A DNA stretch of 64,000 nucleotides from Anaerolineae bacterium (lineage in GTDB: Bacteria > Chloroflexota > Anaerolineae > Promineifilales > Promineifilaceae): positions 62,001 through 126,000 of the forward strand of contig JAHDWJ010000016.1 of NCBI GenBank assembly GCA_023384415.1, in the 5' to 3' direction. A program made the position numbers and the translations under genes. The notes beneath the pieces were generated by a model. The model saw nothing but the letters and a program-made list of their open reading frames with translations, was not told where the DNA came from and made no database searches. Positions 1-8,888 of the stretch are shown here, one piece after another (position 1 is the stretch's first letter; every line of letters starts with the position of its first letter).

Positions 1-274
1 CCCCGGTTGCGGCCGCGAACCCTGTCCGTATGGCCGCCCCCAACCCCATATTGCGGGGGTGCTTCTCCAGCCGAACCGTCACATTGGCCTCATTCAAAGT
101 CCCAAACGTCTCCTGCATCAGGGCCCAGGTATTATCCGCGCTGCCATCATCTACCAGGACAATTTCTACCGTGCGGCTTTGGGCCAGATCACGAACAACG
201 GGCAACAGCTTGCTTTGTAACTGCCCCATGCTTTCTTCTTCGTTAAAGCAGGGAATGATGATTGATAAATCCAT
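1..274 (-). CDS. Family 2 glycosyltransferase, N-terminal part (cut by window edge)
   Basis: Reading the minus strand from the ATG at 274 gives MDLSIIIPCFNEEES, then a VEIVLVDDGSADNTW segment and an NMGLGAAIRTGF segment. These are hallmarks of GT-A fold, family 2 glycosyltransferases of the polyisoprenyl-phosphate glycosyltransferase (dolichol-phosphate mannose synthase-like) type. The DDGS motif (around residue 40) contributes to nucleotide-sugar binding. The gene runs off the left edge after about 91 codons, so the acceptor-binding half is not visible. A GGAG lies about a dozen bases upstream of the start. The enzyme would act at the inner face of the membrane in glycan or lipid-linked sugar synthesis; the substrate cannot be told. 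Confidence 0.85.
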   Translation of the reverse strand, partial: MDLSIIIPCFNEEESMGQLQSKLLPVVRDLAQSRTVEIVLVDDGSADNTWALMQETFGTLNEANVTVRLEKHPRNMGLGAAIRTGFAAATG

Positions 275-514
275 AAGAGAAGCTCCGAGGAAGTATGAAA
301 GGTGAATGATGGTAACTATTAAGCCTTCCGAAGGTTTTCTCCACTGGTGATCATTGGCAACGAAACCTTCGGAAGGTTGTATCACCAGAGAGGGTTAGTA
401 GTTACGAATGATGAAGGATAAATAGCATGGGTATCCGTTAGCATCAGGCAAACGGCAATATTAAACCAGGCTGTTTCTGGGTGTCATCATAGCCAGGGGG
501 ACTTAAGAACAGGC
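275..514. other. Spacer with palindrome pair, otherwise no gene seen
   Basis: Between the glycosyltransferase start and the APH-like fragment I see only the paired palindrome at 322-378 and no open frame with protein-like character. Confidence 0.5.
322..378. repeat. Paired 15-bp palindrome element, copy 1
   Basis: Two near-identical 15-bp palindromes of the type AACCTTCGGAAGGTT lie at 322-336 (one arm degenerate) and 364-378, 42 bp start to start. An inverted pair CTGGTGAT (344-351) and ATCACCAG (381-388) surrounds the second one. The same arrangement recurs at 28752-28808 and 49596-49651. Confidence 0.8.
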
Positions 515-682
515 TTACACCCCTGACATATCTGGGCTGGCTTTGAGATAATACGCGGGTTGGGTTGGGTGCGGCAAATGCAGCACCCACTCTGCTGACA
601 TGCCCAGAGTATTGCGCTCCCAGGTATAACCGGCGATTTTTTCGGCCAACGCCGCAGGAATATTAAACGGGAGAAGAGGCAT
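515..682 (-). pseudogene. Aminoglycoside 3'-phosphotransferase-like N-terminal fragment
   Basis: A 55-codon frame starts at ATG 682 and stops at 515. It contains LAEKIAGYTWERNTLGMS, then WVLHLPHPTQPAYYLKASP. This matches the N-terminal lobe of APH(3')-type kinases: the GYxW...TxGMS nucleotide loop followed by a YLK strand carrying the ATP-binding lysine. Known members are about 260 residues, so the catalytic HGD...D loop and the whole C-terminal lobe are missing. No continuation is apparent in other frames before the palindrome element. It lies 13 bp behind the ThDP enzyme on the same strand. I read it as a truncated gene remnant; a short expressed peptide cannot be excluded. Confidence 0.6.
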
Positions 683-695
683 AAGGGGCAAAAAT

Positions 696-2426
696 TTATA
701 TGGAAATAGAGCCTTTGCGGAAATCGGTTGCGCCTAGCAGCACATTGAGGAGAACAGCGTGTCCCTGGGCGGCGTCTTGTTTGACCTGCTGCAAAGTGGT
801 AAATAAATCGGCCGGGTTGTCCAGTTTATACCCTCGCCCACCAAACCCTTGTGCGGCCGCATGGTAATCAGTGTGCGTAAGCTGTGTCCCGACGGCTGTG
901 CCAAACCAGACCACCTGATCGCGGGCAATTTGTGACCAGGCGGCATCATTGCCCACCACAGCGATGACCGGCAGATGGTGCCGGGTAAAAGTGTCAAACT
1001 CAGCCAGGGAATAAGCACATGCCCCATCCCCATACAACAGCCATACTTCAGCTTCTGGGCGGCACAATTTGGCTCCCAGAGCAAAACCGGCCCCCACCCC
1101 CAACGTGCCGAACGGGCCAGGATCAAGCCAGGAAAGCGGGGTTCGCGGCCGCACCGTATAAGCTGCCGTGGCCACAAAATCTCCTCCATCGCCGATTAGC
1201 ACCGCATCCGAACCAATCATCTGCTCCAGAGTCAGGCAGAGGTCCAGCGGGTTGATATAGGTTGTGACCTGGGCTGCCTGCTGCCGGATCGCTTCATCCC
1301 GCAGATGATCGCGCTGGCGCAGCGTCTCATGCCAGACCGACCAACGGCTATTTTCTGGCGTTAGCGCGGCCGCGGCCGCGCGCAAAAACGCCCCTGGCTC
1401 AGCCAATACCCCGATGTCCGGTTTGCGGTTTTTGCCCAACTGCTCCAGGCTCCGGTTGATGGAGACAAGGGTGGCCCGGCGGTTGATGTGATTGCCATAC
1501 CCCAGGCGAAAATCGCACGGCACTCCCGCTAAAATCACCAAGTCTGCTTCCCGCAGGGCTTCCTTCCGCTGATGACGCAGGTGGAGCGGGTCATGCCCCA
1601 ACAGCCCCCGCGCCATGCCAGAAAGGTAGGTGGGGATGTTGAGATTGAGGATAGCCTGTTGGGTCGCGGCCGCATCCGGGGCTATTTGTACCACCTGGCT
1701 GCCGGCCACTAAAACGGGCCGCTCCGCCCTTTGCAACTGCTCTACCACCTGGCTCAACTGCCGCTGGGTGAATTGGGGCACGGTGATAGCTGGCGCGGCC
1801 GCGGGGGTCTCCCCCATCCCGGCAAACAGCCGATCCAGATGCCTCTGAATGTACCATCGGGTGGCCCGACTGCCCCAATCATCCCCTTTGGGCATATCGG
1901 CGGCGTACCATTGGCGGGTTGTCTCTTCCGGATACAGCAAATCCAGGGGCAGCTCTACAAATACCGGGCCAGGCACACCGGATTGGGCTGCGGCAAATGC
2001 CTTTTCCAGGGTGGGGATGATTTGGGTCACTGTTTTGACGGCAACACACACCTTGACATGCGGCCGCATCAGAGCCATCTGGTCAATATCTTGCAGCGAA
2101 CCCCGCCCCTTAAGAATCGTAGCCGTGGCCCCCCCCAGGAGAATAAGCGGTGATTGGGCCAGTTGGGCATTTTTAATAGCCGTGATGCTGTTGGTTACAC
2201 CGGGGCCGGCCGTCACCACAGCCACACCAGGCACACCGCTTAATCGGGACACCGCATCCGCAGCAAAAACAGCCGTCGCTTCATGGCGCACATCAATCAC
2301 CCGCAGCCCTGCCGCCTCGGCCGCCACCAAAATAGGGGAAATATGGCCGCCACACAGGGTAAAGAGGAACTGTACCCCCTGTCGCTGCAAAACATCCACC
2401 ACTTGCTGACCCCCATAGGTAGACAT
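696..2426 (-). CDS. ThDP-dependent enzyme of the ILVBL / 2-hydroxyacyl-CoA lyase type
   Basis: Three-domain thiamine-diphosphate enzyme of the acetolactate synthase superfamily, about 576 residues from this start. The N-terminal Pyr domain has [25 protein letters not shown] and the catalytic-Glu segment [12 protein letters not shown]. The C-terminal PP domain has [12 protein letters not shown], the ThDP motif beginning GDGACAYSL and ending at VVGNDAAW, and a TDFRKGSI tail. These segments resemble human ILVBL (HACL2) more than IlvB, so 2-hydroxyacyl-CoA cleavage is more likely than branched-chain amino acid synthesis; this rests on remembered family sequence. An upstream ATG at 2501 is possible, but AAGGAG sits about nine bases before the ATG at 2426, where family homology begins. 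No ilvN-like small subunit is adjacent. The gene is divergent from the penicillin-binding protein gene. Confidence 0.8.
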   Translation of the reverse strand: MSTYGGQQVVDVLQRQGVQFLFTLCGGHISPILVAAEAAGLRVIDVRHEATAVFAADAVSRLSGVPGVAVVTAGPGVTNSITAIKNAQLAQSPLILLGGATATILKGRGSLQDIDQMALMRPHVKVCVAVKTVTQIIPTLEKAFAAAQSGVPGPVFVELPLDLLYPEETTRQWYAADMPKGDDWGSRATRWYIQRHLDRLFAGMGETPAAAPAITVPQFTQRQLSQVVEQLQRAERPVLVAGSQVVQIAPDAAATQQAILNLNIPTYLSGMARGLLGHDPLHLRHQRKEALREADLVILAGVPCDFRLGYGNHINRRATLVSINRSLEQLGKNRKPDIGVLAEPGAFLRAAAAALTPENSRWSVWHETLRQRDHLRDEAIRQQAAQVTTYINPLDLCLTLEQMIGSDAVLIGDGGDFVATAAYTVRPRTPLSWLDPGPFGTLGVGAGFALGAKLCRPEAEVWLLYGDGACAYSLAEFDTFTRHHLPVIAVVGNDAAWSQIARDQVVWFGTAVGTQLTHTDYHAAAQGFGGRGYKLDNPADLFTTLQQVKQDAAQGHAVLLNVLLGATDFRKGSISI

Positions 2427-2634
2427 AAACAAAAACTCCTTATCCCCTTTTTGGGGCTGTGCTGGTATTATTGGAGTGTGGGAAATTACGGATTGAGACA
2501 ACAGCGGATGAAGAAGTGAACGGATTTTTTAGGATAATCATTCGTTTATCTCTCTATCTGCTGTACTCGCTGGTTATTATCATCTGGGCGTTTACCAAAC
2601 CTATCCGTGTTTTCCCTACTAGAGTCAGCGGTAG

Positions 2635-2640
2635 TATAAC
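2635..2640 (+). promoter_or_regulatory. Candidate -10 element placing transcription start at the pbp ATG
   Basis: TATAAC ends four bases before the ATG at 2644, and there is no Shine-Dalgarno sequence. A start point four to seven bases downstream of the -10 would fall on the ATG itself, giving a leaderless mRNA. No strong -35 is visible, so this is tentative. Confidence 0.35.
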
Positions 2641-2643
2641 ACA

Positions 2644-5463
2644 ATGAGCCGTTACGAATTTCATTACCTCAAGCCAGAGAAACCCGCCCCACCCCCCAGT
2701 ACCGGCAAACGAATCGCCAGGGGGTGCGGCCGCTTCTTGCTCCTCATCATCCAGCTCATCCTGCTGGGGGGAATGTTCGGCATTATCCTGGCCGGTGGCT
2801 TCTACATCTACCTGAGCAACGAACTCAAAGATGCCATTGATCAAGTTGTGGCTTACCAGGGGCAGGGGCCAGGGGGTACCCCCCGCTTTTATGACCGCAA
2901 CGGTGAACTCCTGTTTGAGCTGACCGTCGTTGAGAAACGTCGCTGGTTGGCCGCCCATGAAATCCCCCAAACAATTAAACTGGCAACCGTCTCCGTCGAA
3001 GATGATTCCTTTTGGACCAACCCGGGCTTTGATCCGGCGGCCATTGTAGCCGCACTTTTGCGTAACGCTCAAACAACTGATGGCCGCCCGGTGGGGGCCA
3101 GCACCATCACCCAGCAGTTGGTGCGTCATATTGCTTTCAGCTACGAAGAGCGGGTTAGCGTGAGTTATGAACGGAAGGTGCGGGAAATTTTCCTGGCCTT
3201 CATCCTGACCCAACAGCGGAGCAAAGAAGAGATTTTGCAGATGTACCTTAATGAGATCTATTATGGCAATCTGGCTTATGGGATTGAAGCGGCCGCGCAA
3301 ACCTATTTGGGCAAACCCGCCGCTGATCTCACCCTGGGCGAAGCCGCCTTCCTGGCCGGGCTGCCCCAATCCCCTATCGCCTACAACCCATATGTCAACT
3401 TTGAGGCGGCCAAAACCCGGCAAGAGTTCATCCTGGGGCTAATGGTCACCGATGGAGTGATCAGCCAACTCGATGCCGAAGTCGCCAAAGCCGAAAGCAT
3501 CACCCTGGTTCCTCTTATCCCAGTTGCTACCGAGGCCAGCAGCAAAACCTTAGAAGCGGCCCACTTTGTTCTCTATGTGCAAAACTTCCTGGAGCGGCGG
3601 TATGGGCCAGATGCCCTGATCAAAGGGGGATGGCAAATCACCACCAGCCTGGATTTGAACATTCAGCATTTTTCTGAGCAGGCGGCACGAGAATGGATCA
3701 GCCTGCATCAGGCCAACCACAATGTGAATAACGCTTCGATAGTCGTGATGAAGCCGGGCACGGGGGAGATTCTGGCTATGGTGGGCAGCCTGAACTATTT
3801 TGATGCCTCGATTGACGGGCAGGTGAATGTGGCCCTCATGCCCCGGCAGCCCGGCTCTTCCTTTAAGCCGATTACTTACGCGGCCGCGCTTGAACATGGC
3901 TGGACCACTGGCAGCGTCATCTGGGATGTGCCTATCAAAGTAGATTTAGGCGGGGGGGAGTTGATGCAGCCGCGCAACTACTCTGGCAATTTCCACGGCC
4001 CCATCTTACTCCGGGATGCCCTGGCTAACAGCTACAACATCCCGCCGCTGCAAATTATGCGGGACATTGGCATTCCCACCGTCATCGCTACTGGGCGACG
4101 TATGGGGGTGGAATCACTCCGAGAACAGCCGGGTTATTATGGCCTTTCCCTCACTCTGGGCGGCGGGGAAGTACCTCTCCTGGAGATGACCCACGCTTAT
4201 GCCACTTTAGCTAACCAGGGGCAGCGGCCGCTTCTGACGACGGTACTAAAAATTGTAGATGGCCGGGGCAATGTCCTGTTTGATCATCAGCGGGAGCGGC
4301 AAATCAGCACCAACGCCGTAGACCCTCGGGTCGCTTATATCCTCACCCACATTTTAGATGATGATCGCGCCCGGTGGCCCGCTTTTGGGCGCAACAACCC
4401 CCTGGAACTGCCTTTCCCGGCGGCCGCCAAAACAGGCACCACCAACGATTTTCGGGACGATTGGACTATTGGCTATACCCCAGGGGTGGTTGTAGGGGTG
4501 TGGGTGGGTAACAGCGATGGTCGTCCTATGCGCCAGCTCTCTGCTGTTCGTGGGGCCGCTCCTCTCTGGCGTATGATTATCCAGACCATCACCAACACCC
4601 CGGAGATGCAGGCCAGTTTACTGGTCAACGGTCAGCCCCCCCCAGTAGATTTTGTTGTCCCGCCCAACATTGAAGAAAAGCAGGTTTGCCTGCCCCAGGG
4701 CACCGGGGGATCAAGCTGTACCGCCTGGCGCACTGATCTGTTTCTCGTCAGTGGCCCGCTGCATGGGGTCAACCGGCTGGGGTATATGCCGGATATTACC
4801 AGCAATCCGGGGGCCTGGACGCTAACGGTATTACCTCTCACAAACCCTTCGGTGGTGATGACCAATATGCCACCCCTGGATGATGGCACCCTCCCCCCGG
4901 TACCAACTCTTTGTGTAGTGAACAGTGCTACCCCACCTGCAGGGGCACAGACGCGCCTCTTTTTGCCTGTGCCCCCTTTTTACCCGGATGAAGTGCGGGC
5001 ACGTCGTTGGGCCGCCAGTACCGGCTATGTGATGGCTCCGCCGGCTGCCTGCCCCCCTGATGTTGTCCGCGCGGCCGCGACTGGAGGTGGGGTTGTCGGT
5101 GGTGGTAATGGGGGGGGCAGCAGTGAAGCGGGAAGTTCTGCTCCTGCCCCGGCGGGTGTTACTTATTTCATCAGTTCGCCAGGGGCTGGGGCACAGGTGA
5201 GCGGGCTGATCAACATCATGGGCACGGCCAGCTTCAGTTCGGCTGAGGTGCAATATTACAAGCTGGAGATTGGTAGCGGCAGCAGCCCAACGGAATGGAC
5301 GACCTTCGGCACCACCCACAGCACCCCGGTCAACAACGGCGTCTTAGAGCAGCTTCACGCCGACGCCTTACCCCCCGGTCCCTACGTCATCCGCCTGGTG
5401 CTGGTCCGCACCGATGGCAATTTCAGCAACCCCCACGCGGTGCCCATTACGATTGGGCGATAG
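2644..5463 (+). CDS. Bifunctional penicillin-binding protein (GT51 + transpeptidase)
   Basis: Class A PBP of 939 residues that polymerises and cross-links peptidoglycan outside the membrane. A short basic cytoplasmic tail precedes one membrane segment (about 32-57). The GT51 domain follows (about 80-270), with SVEDDSFW, the GASTITQQL motif and the KEEILQMYLN helix. The transpeptidase domain has the serine motif PGSSFKP (S405, K408), NSYN, and KTGT at 596-599. The C-terminus carries a Gly/Ser-rich linker and an Ig-like beta domain from about residue 840. Odd point: the usual EDxxFxxHxG motif reads EDDSFWTNPG, so His is replaced by Asn. The gene stands alone, divergent from the ThDP enzyme, with a probable leaderless start. 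Confidence 0.92.
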   Translation: MSRYEFHYLKPEKPAPPPSTGKRIARGCGRFLLLIIQLILLGGMFGIILAGGFYIYLSNELKDAIDQVVAYQGQGPGGTPRFYDRNGELLFELTVVEKRRWLAAHEIPQTIKLATVSVEDDSFWTNPGFDPAAIVAALLRNAQTTDGRPVGASTITQQLVRHIAFSYEERVSVSYERKVREIFLAFILTQQRSKEEILQMYLNEIYYGNLAYGIEAAAQTYLGKPAADLTLGEAAFLAGLPQSPIAYNPYVNFEAAKTRQEFILGLMVTDGVISQLDAEVAKAESITLVPLIPVATEASSKTLEAAHFVLYVQNFLERRYGPDALIKGGWQITTSLDLNIQHFSEQAAREWISLHQANHNVNNASIVVMKPGTGEILAMVGSLNYFDASIDGQVNVALMPRQPGSSFKPITYAAALEHGWTTGSVIWDVPIKVDLGGGELMQPRNYSGNFHGPILLRDALANSYNIPPLQIMRDIGIPTVIATGRRMGVESLREQPGYYGLSLTLGGGEVPLLEMTHAYATLANQGQRPLLTTVLKIVDGRGNVLFDHQRERQISTNAVDPRVAYILTHILDDDRARWPAFGRNNPLELPFPAAAKTGTTNDFRDDWTIGYTPGVVVGVWVGNSDGRPMRQLSAVRGAAPLWRMIIQTITNTPEMQASLLVNGQPPPVDFVVPPNIEEKQVCLPQGTGGSSCTAWRTDLFLVSGPLHGVNRLGYMPDITSNPGAWTLTVLPLTNPSVVMTNMPPLDDGTLPPVPTLCVVNSATPPAGAQTRLFLPVPPFYPDEVRARRWAASTGYVMAPPAACPPDVVRAAATGGGVVGGGNGGGSSEAGSSAPAPAGVTYFISSPGAGAQVSGLINIMGTASFSSAEVQYYKLEIGSGSSPTEWTTFGTTHSTPVNNGVLEQLHADALPPGPYVIRLVLVRTDGNFSNPHAVPITIGR

Positions 5464-5475
5464 GTTGGGAGTTTT

Positions 5476-5510
5476 TAGAATTGACAAATCTTCAAGATTT
5501 GTCAATTCTA
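5476..5510. terminator. Perfect 17-bp stem palindrome between convergent genes (copy 1)
   Basis: TAGAATTGACAAATCTT, one C, then its exact reverse complement. It lies 12 bp after the PBP stop and contains the stop codon of the convergent hydrolase gene (5508-5510). It could end transcription from both sides. A second copy with paired base changes lies at 6365-6397. Confidence 0.65.
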
Positions 5511-6335
5511 TTTTCCATACCTCTGGATAAAGCTGAGAATGAGCGGCCACACCTGGGTATGGGTAGGGTCATGCGGCCGCATCAATTCGTGGCCGGCCTC
5601 AGGGAACAGATGGAACTCCTTCTCCTGCCCACCTAATGAACGGTGAATCTGACGTGCGCCATCGGGCGCGGCCGCGATGTCCCTCTCCCCATGCAAAATC
5701 ATCGTCGGAATAGTCAATTGCGGCCATAACCCTCGTCCCAACTCCACCATCCGGCGCATCTCATCCATGCTAGAGGTGGGCACTCGCACCATTTGCGGCA
5801 AAGCCGCCTGCACCGCCGGATCATCAAAATTTACTGTTGGGTCGAAGTCGTGGACACGCTCTTTAACCAGCCGCCCCAAACGGCGGCTGCGTAACGGATT
5901 GAACCAGGGCATCACATAACGCAAATAACGGAGCCAATTGATCCGCTTGTCAGGCACATCATATACCGGAGCTAACAGCACCAGCCCGGCAATCCCCCCA
6001 TATTTGATAATGAGATGGGCGGCCAGAATGTTGCCCATGGAGTGGGCAATGATGAAGAGTGTGGAGCAGTGCGGCCGCAAAAAGTTCAACGCCTCTTCTG
6101 CTTCCGCCAGCCATTGCTGGTGAGAGATGCGGTGCATCTTATCCGGCCAATGACCATGCCCCGGCAAGAGCGGGCAGTGGGTGGTGATATTTTGCTGTTG
6201 GAGAAATTGAGCCAGCGGCCGCGTACTTTTAGGACTGCCCATATACCCATGCAGCACCAGGCAGCCCACCGGCCCGGCCATGAACGTATACGGCTGTCGT
6301 TCTGCAGGAACATCATAGGTTGGTTGAAACGGCAT
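5508..6335 (-). CDS. Alpha/beta hydrolase, carboxylesterase / monoacylglycerol lipase type
   Basis: Serine hydrolase of 275 residues, probably cytoplasmic (no signal peptide). GCLVLHGYMGSPKS gives the oxyanion-hole HG motif, PLLPGHGHWPDKM follows, the nucleophile elbow is IIAHSMGNIL (first position Ala instead of the usual Gly), the acid is in HGERDIAA and the catalytic His in EAGHELM. Length and motif order fit the esterase/lipase family that includes Est30 and bacterial monoglyceride lipases, which hydrolyse short carboxyl esters or monoacylglycerol; the true substrate is unknown. AAAGGACC lies upstream of the ATG. It is convergent with the PBP gene and is bracketed by two copies of one palindrome (5476-5510 and 6365-6397). 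Confidence 0.85.
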   Translation of the reverse strand: MPFQPTYDVPAERQPYTFMAGPVGCLVLHGYMGSPKSTRPLAQFLQQQNITTHCPLLPGHGHWPDKMHRISHQQWLAEAEEALNFLRPHCSTLFIIAHSMGNILAAHLIIKYGGIAGLVLLAPVYDVPDKRINWLRYLRYVMPWFNPLRSRRLGRLVKERVHDFDPTVNFDDPAVQAALPQMVRVPTSSMDEMRRMVELGRGLWPQLTIPTMILHGERDIAAAPDGARQIHRSLGGQEKEFHLFPEAGHELMRPHDPTHTQVWPLILSFIQRYGK

Positions 6336-6364
6336 AAAAGGTCCTTTTCAGTTTTGAATTTCGT

Positions 6365-6397
6365 GAGAATGGACAAATCTTCAAGATTTGTCCATTC
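6365..6397. repeat. Perfect 16-bp stem palindrome (copy 2), upstream of the hydrolase gene
   Basis: AGAATGGACAAATCTT, one C, then its exact complement. It is the same element as 5476-5510, but the fifth position of the shared core is changed from T:A to G:C on both arms, so pairing is kept. Confidence 0.75.
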
Positions 6398-6406
6398 TAT
6401 CCCCTA

Positions 6407-6458
6407 GTTATTCACAGCCTGATTGAGTTATCCACAGATTTATCCCCAGTTATCCACA
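6407..6458 (+). promoter_or_regulatory. Cluster of four DnaA-box-like nonamers
   Basis: TTATTCACA (6407-6415), TTATCCACA (6428-6436), TTATCCCCA (6440-6448) and TTATCCACA (6450-6458) stand in one orientation within 52 bp. TTATCCACA is the consensus DnaA box. No dnaA, dnaN or AT-rich unwinding region is near, so this may be an auxiliary DnaA-binding site, or a variant of the CACAGAT spacer repeat found elsewhere in the window. Confidence 0.45.
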
Positions 6459-6473
6459 TGCTAATCCAGATGG

Positions 6474-7211
6474 TCAACGCCCACTTTCATCATCCTCATC
6501 ATCATTTGCCAGGGGGACAAATGGGTTAATGTAGTGAGAAATGGTCAATCCTAACGCCACCAGCCGCTCGGCCGCCAGCCAATCATTAACTGATATCGGT
6601 TCTATCGTTTCTAACTGTAATCCGCGACGGAAAAGGGAGACAATAGGTCGCTGACCATACCCTTTGGGGGCCGGCCAATGAACCAATAAATTACGAATGG
6701 CTGGCGTTAACAAACGGGAGACCAGGGGGCGATGAGCCGTAAACACAAAGAACAGTTCATCCAGCATCTCATCCCCCAGAGGCATCTCTACCACCTGCTC
6801 ACTGAGGGGTAAAGCAGGTGGCCCAAACACCCGGTTGAGCATGGTGGGAATGAGAGTGCGAGGCACAGCTTTCATCAGGCGACGGGGGCGAGGATAGAGA
6901 ACGATTAACCCTTCTGGGTAATGGCGGCATTGGCTTTGCCAACTCAGACGCACTTTGTTCAGCCCTGATTGGTAGGCCATCAGTTCCCAAGGGGTGGATT
7001 CACCAGGGGGGTTAGTAAGATGAAAGATGAGTTTGTGGGTAAAGGGACGGTTGGGATGCGGGTGATATTGCCATTGATGCCGGGAAGCCACCTGGGCGCG
7101 GTAGCGGTGCCCCCAACTCATTAGCCAGGTGTGCAGCCCATACAACAGAAGCAGCAAACCGAGCATCGCGGCCGCGCCTATTAATAAACCATTGGTGACT
7201 GTCTCATTCAT
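6474..7211 (-). CDS. Membrane-anchored protein of unknown function
   Basis: 245 residues with one N-terminal membrane segment (about 9-30, GLLIGAAAMLGLLLLLYGL), followed by a soluble domain rich in Trp, Arg and Pro. I recognise no family. The C-terminus is acidic (ANDDEDDESGR). It starts at ATG 7211 and its 5' end abuts the divergent gene that follows, so both may share a promoter region or one start may be placed too far upstream. Orientation of the single helix suggests either an inner-membrane anchor or an uncleaved signal. It lies head to tail upstream of the hydrolase, but the DnaA-box/palindrome spacer separates them, so a shared operon is uncertain. Confidence 0.65.
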   Translation of the reverse strand: MNETVTNGLLIGAAAMLGLLLLLYGLHTWLMSWGHRYRAQVASRHQWQYHPHPNRPFTHKLIFHLTNPPGESTPWELMAYQSGLNKVRLSWQSQCRHYPEGLIVLYPRPRRLMKAVPRTLIPTMLNRVFGPPALPLSEQVVEMPLGDEMLDELFFVFTAHRPLVSRLLTPAIRNLLVHWPAPKGYGQRPIVSLFRRGLQLETIEPISVNDWLAAERLVALGLTISHYINPFVPLANDDEDDESGR

Positions 7212-7249
7212 GGTTGTCCGATTGTACCACTTTGACCATAATTCTAAAC

Positions 7250-8785
7250 ATGGATTTTTGCAAGCGATTGCGACCGGGTGCCCCCGTTTTCGGACTGCTC
7301 CTTATTTTTTTACTTCAATGGCTGCTCCTCTTTTGGCCTCGTGTGCCGGAGTGGGATGCTGCTTTTTATTATGCTTATGCCCGCTCATTGGCCTTCGATC
7401 AAGATTTACATCTGGACAATGATCTGCTCCTGGCCTATCCCTATGTCAACGAACATTTCCGCGGCCGCCACCTGGACCCTATAGATGAGCAGCGGACGGT
7501 GACAGGGCGAGTGGATGCCCCCTTTGCTATCGGGACAAGTTTGTTGTGGGCGGTGGGGCTGTTTTTATTGCGGCCGCTGGCTCACCTGCTGGTAGAGTCA
7601 ACCGGGCCGCTCACCGGGTATGAATGGCCGTTTGTCATCACCATTAACGCGGCCTCGGCGGTGATTGGGCTGCTGGCTTTTTGGGTGGGGTACCGCCTGA
7701 CCCGGCAAGTGGTGGGGGAAAAGCTGGCGGCCGCGGCCGCGCTGACCCTCATGTTTACGACCCCCATGTTGTATTACCAATACCGGGAGCCGATTTACTC
7801 CCATGCGGCCTCGGCCCTGATAACTGGCCTGGTGGTGTTGACCTGGTGGCGTTTGCGGCCGCAGCCCCTCTCCTGGCGCAATGGAGCTATCTTAGGGGTA
7901 CTGATAGGGTTGGCGGCCCTGGTACGGTGGCAGCACCTTATTTACCTTTCCCTGCCTGCCGTGGCGGCCCTGTGGGATTGGGCCGTCTTGCCTGCCGATA
8001 AGCGGGGGCCGGCCTTCAAACAGGCGATGATTTACGGAGTGGCGATAGGCGCGGCCGCGTTCCTGGTTTTTCTGCCTCAAATGGGTGTCTGGAAGCTCTT
8101 CTATGGCAGTTGGGTCACAGTGCCCCAAGGCGACCCGTATATGGTTTGGACCCCCACTTTCTTCTGGCCCACCCTGATCTCCCCCTATCGCGGCCTCTTT
8201 ACCTGGATGCCTATTATTTTATTCGTCTTTATCGGCCTTTTCGCCCTTAGCTACCGCTCCCCCCGCACTTATATTCCCCTGATCCTCATTTTGTTCTTGG
8301 AGATTTACGTCAACAGCAGCACCCGGGATTGGTTCGGTGGGGGAGGGTTTGGGCCACGCCGGTTCACCAGCGAGTTGGTCATCTTGCTGCTGGGGTATGC
8401 CGGTTTTTTACAACTGCTGCAAACCCGATGGCCCGGTTGGGGGCACCGGGTACTCATCGGGATGTTGGGGTTTTTCCTGGGATGGCAGCAGTGGATATTA
8501 CTCCGCTATGGGTTGAGAGAACAGCTAGGCGGCCGCACCCTTTCTATGTGGCCGGATTACCGTTGGCAAGAGCTATCCCTGGGGGAATTCGGGCAACAGA
8601 TCATCACCCGCGCCGGGAGTTTATGGACGCAGCCAGCCGATTTTTTCATCTTTCCCGGCTCTCCCCTGGCCCACTGGCAGCAGACGGGCGGCTTTCCCTG
8701 GTCGTGGCTGCTGCTATTGGGTGGGGTGGGGCTGGTCGCGGCCGCGACCGTCCAACTGATCAAGATGGTGATACGTAAAACGTGA
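7250..8785 (+). CDS. Polytopic membrane protein, GT-C glycosyltransferase-like
   Basis: About 511 residues with ten or more hydrophobic segments spread over the whole length. The first outside loop carries EWDAAFYYAYARSL and an acidic patch (FDQDLHLDND). This arrangement resembles polyprenyl-phosphate-sugar dependent GT-C enzymes (ArnT/PMT-like), which use a loop-1 Asp for catalysis. I infer a membrane glycosyltransferase but cannot name donor or acceptor. The start is uncertain: an ATG at 7214 adds twelve residues but nearly touches the divergent start at 7211, and neither ATG has a clear ribosome site. Several GCGGCCGC copies (two overlapping at 7729/7735) encode Ala runs inside it. Confidence 0.7.
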   Translation: MDFCKRLRPGAPVFGLLLIFLLQWLLLFWPRVPEWDAAFYYAYARSLAFDQDLHLDNDLLLAYPYVNEHFRGRHLDPIDEQRTVTGRVDAPFAIGTSLLWAVGLFLLRPLAHLLVESTGPLTGYEWPFVITINAASAVIGLLAFWVGYRLTRQVVGEKLAAAAALTLMFTTPMLYYQYREPIYSHAASALITGLVVLTWWRLRPQPLSWRNGAILGVLIGLAALVRWQHLIYLSLPAVAALWDWAVLPADKRGPAFKQAMIYGVAIGAAAFLVFLPQMGVWKLFYGSWVTVPQGDPYMVWTPTFFWPTLISPYRGLFTWMPIILFVFIGLFALSYRSPRTYIPLILILFLEIYVNSSTRDWFGGGGFGPRRFTSELVILLLGYAGFLQLLQTRWPGWGHRVLIGMLGFFLGWQQWILLRYGLREQLGGRTLSMWPDYRWQELSLGEFGQQIITRAGSLWTQPADFFIFPGSPLAHWQQTGGFPWSWLLLLGGVGLVAAATVQLIKMVIRKT

Positions 8786-8818
8786 GGCGTGATGGCTGAT
8801 GACTAACGCCTCACGTTT
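8778..8818. terminator. Convergent-gene hairpin
   Basis: AAACGTGAGGCGT (8778-8790) pairs exactly with ACGCCTCACGTTT (8806-8818) around a 15-base loop. The left arm overlaps the stop of the upstream gene. It sits between the GT-C-like gene and the convergent thrS and could stop transcription in both directions. Confidence 0.6.
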
Positions 8819-8888
8819 CACCGCAACCATAAAAGAGCGGCTTCATCATTTACTGCTGCGGTTCATTTCTGACTGAACCAACAGCCGC

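Noticed and set aside
696..2426. Acetolactate synthase large subunit (ilvB)
   Set aside because: Segments such as [12 protein letters not shown] and the TDFRKGS tail match ILVBL-type enzymes better, and no small subunit gene adjoins.
2554..3423. 289-codon minus-strand frame inside the penicillin-binding protein gene
   Set aside because: It overlaps the GT51 domain coding region and shows no family features.
6407..6458. Chromosomal replication origin
   Set aside because: Four boxes only, no dnaA/dnaN or AT-rich unwinding element, and similar CACAG words recur in other spacers; kept only as a box cluster.
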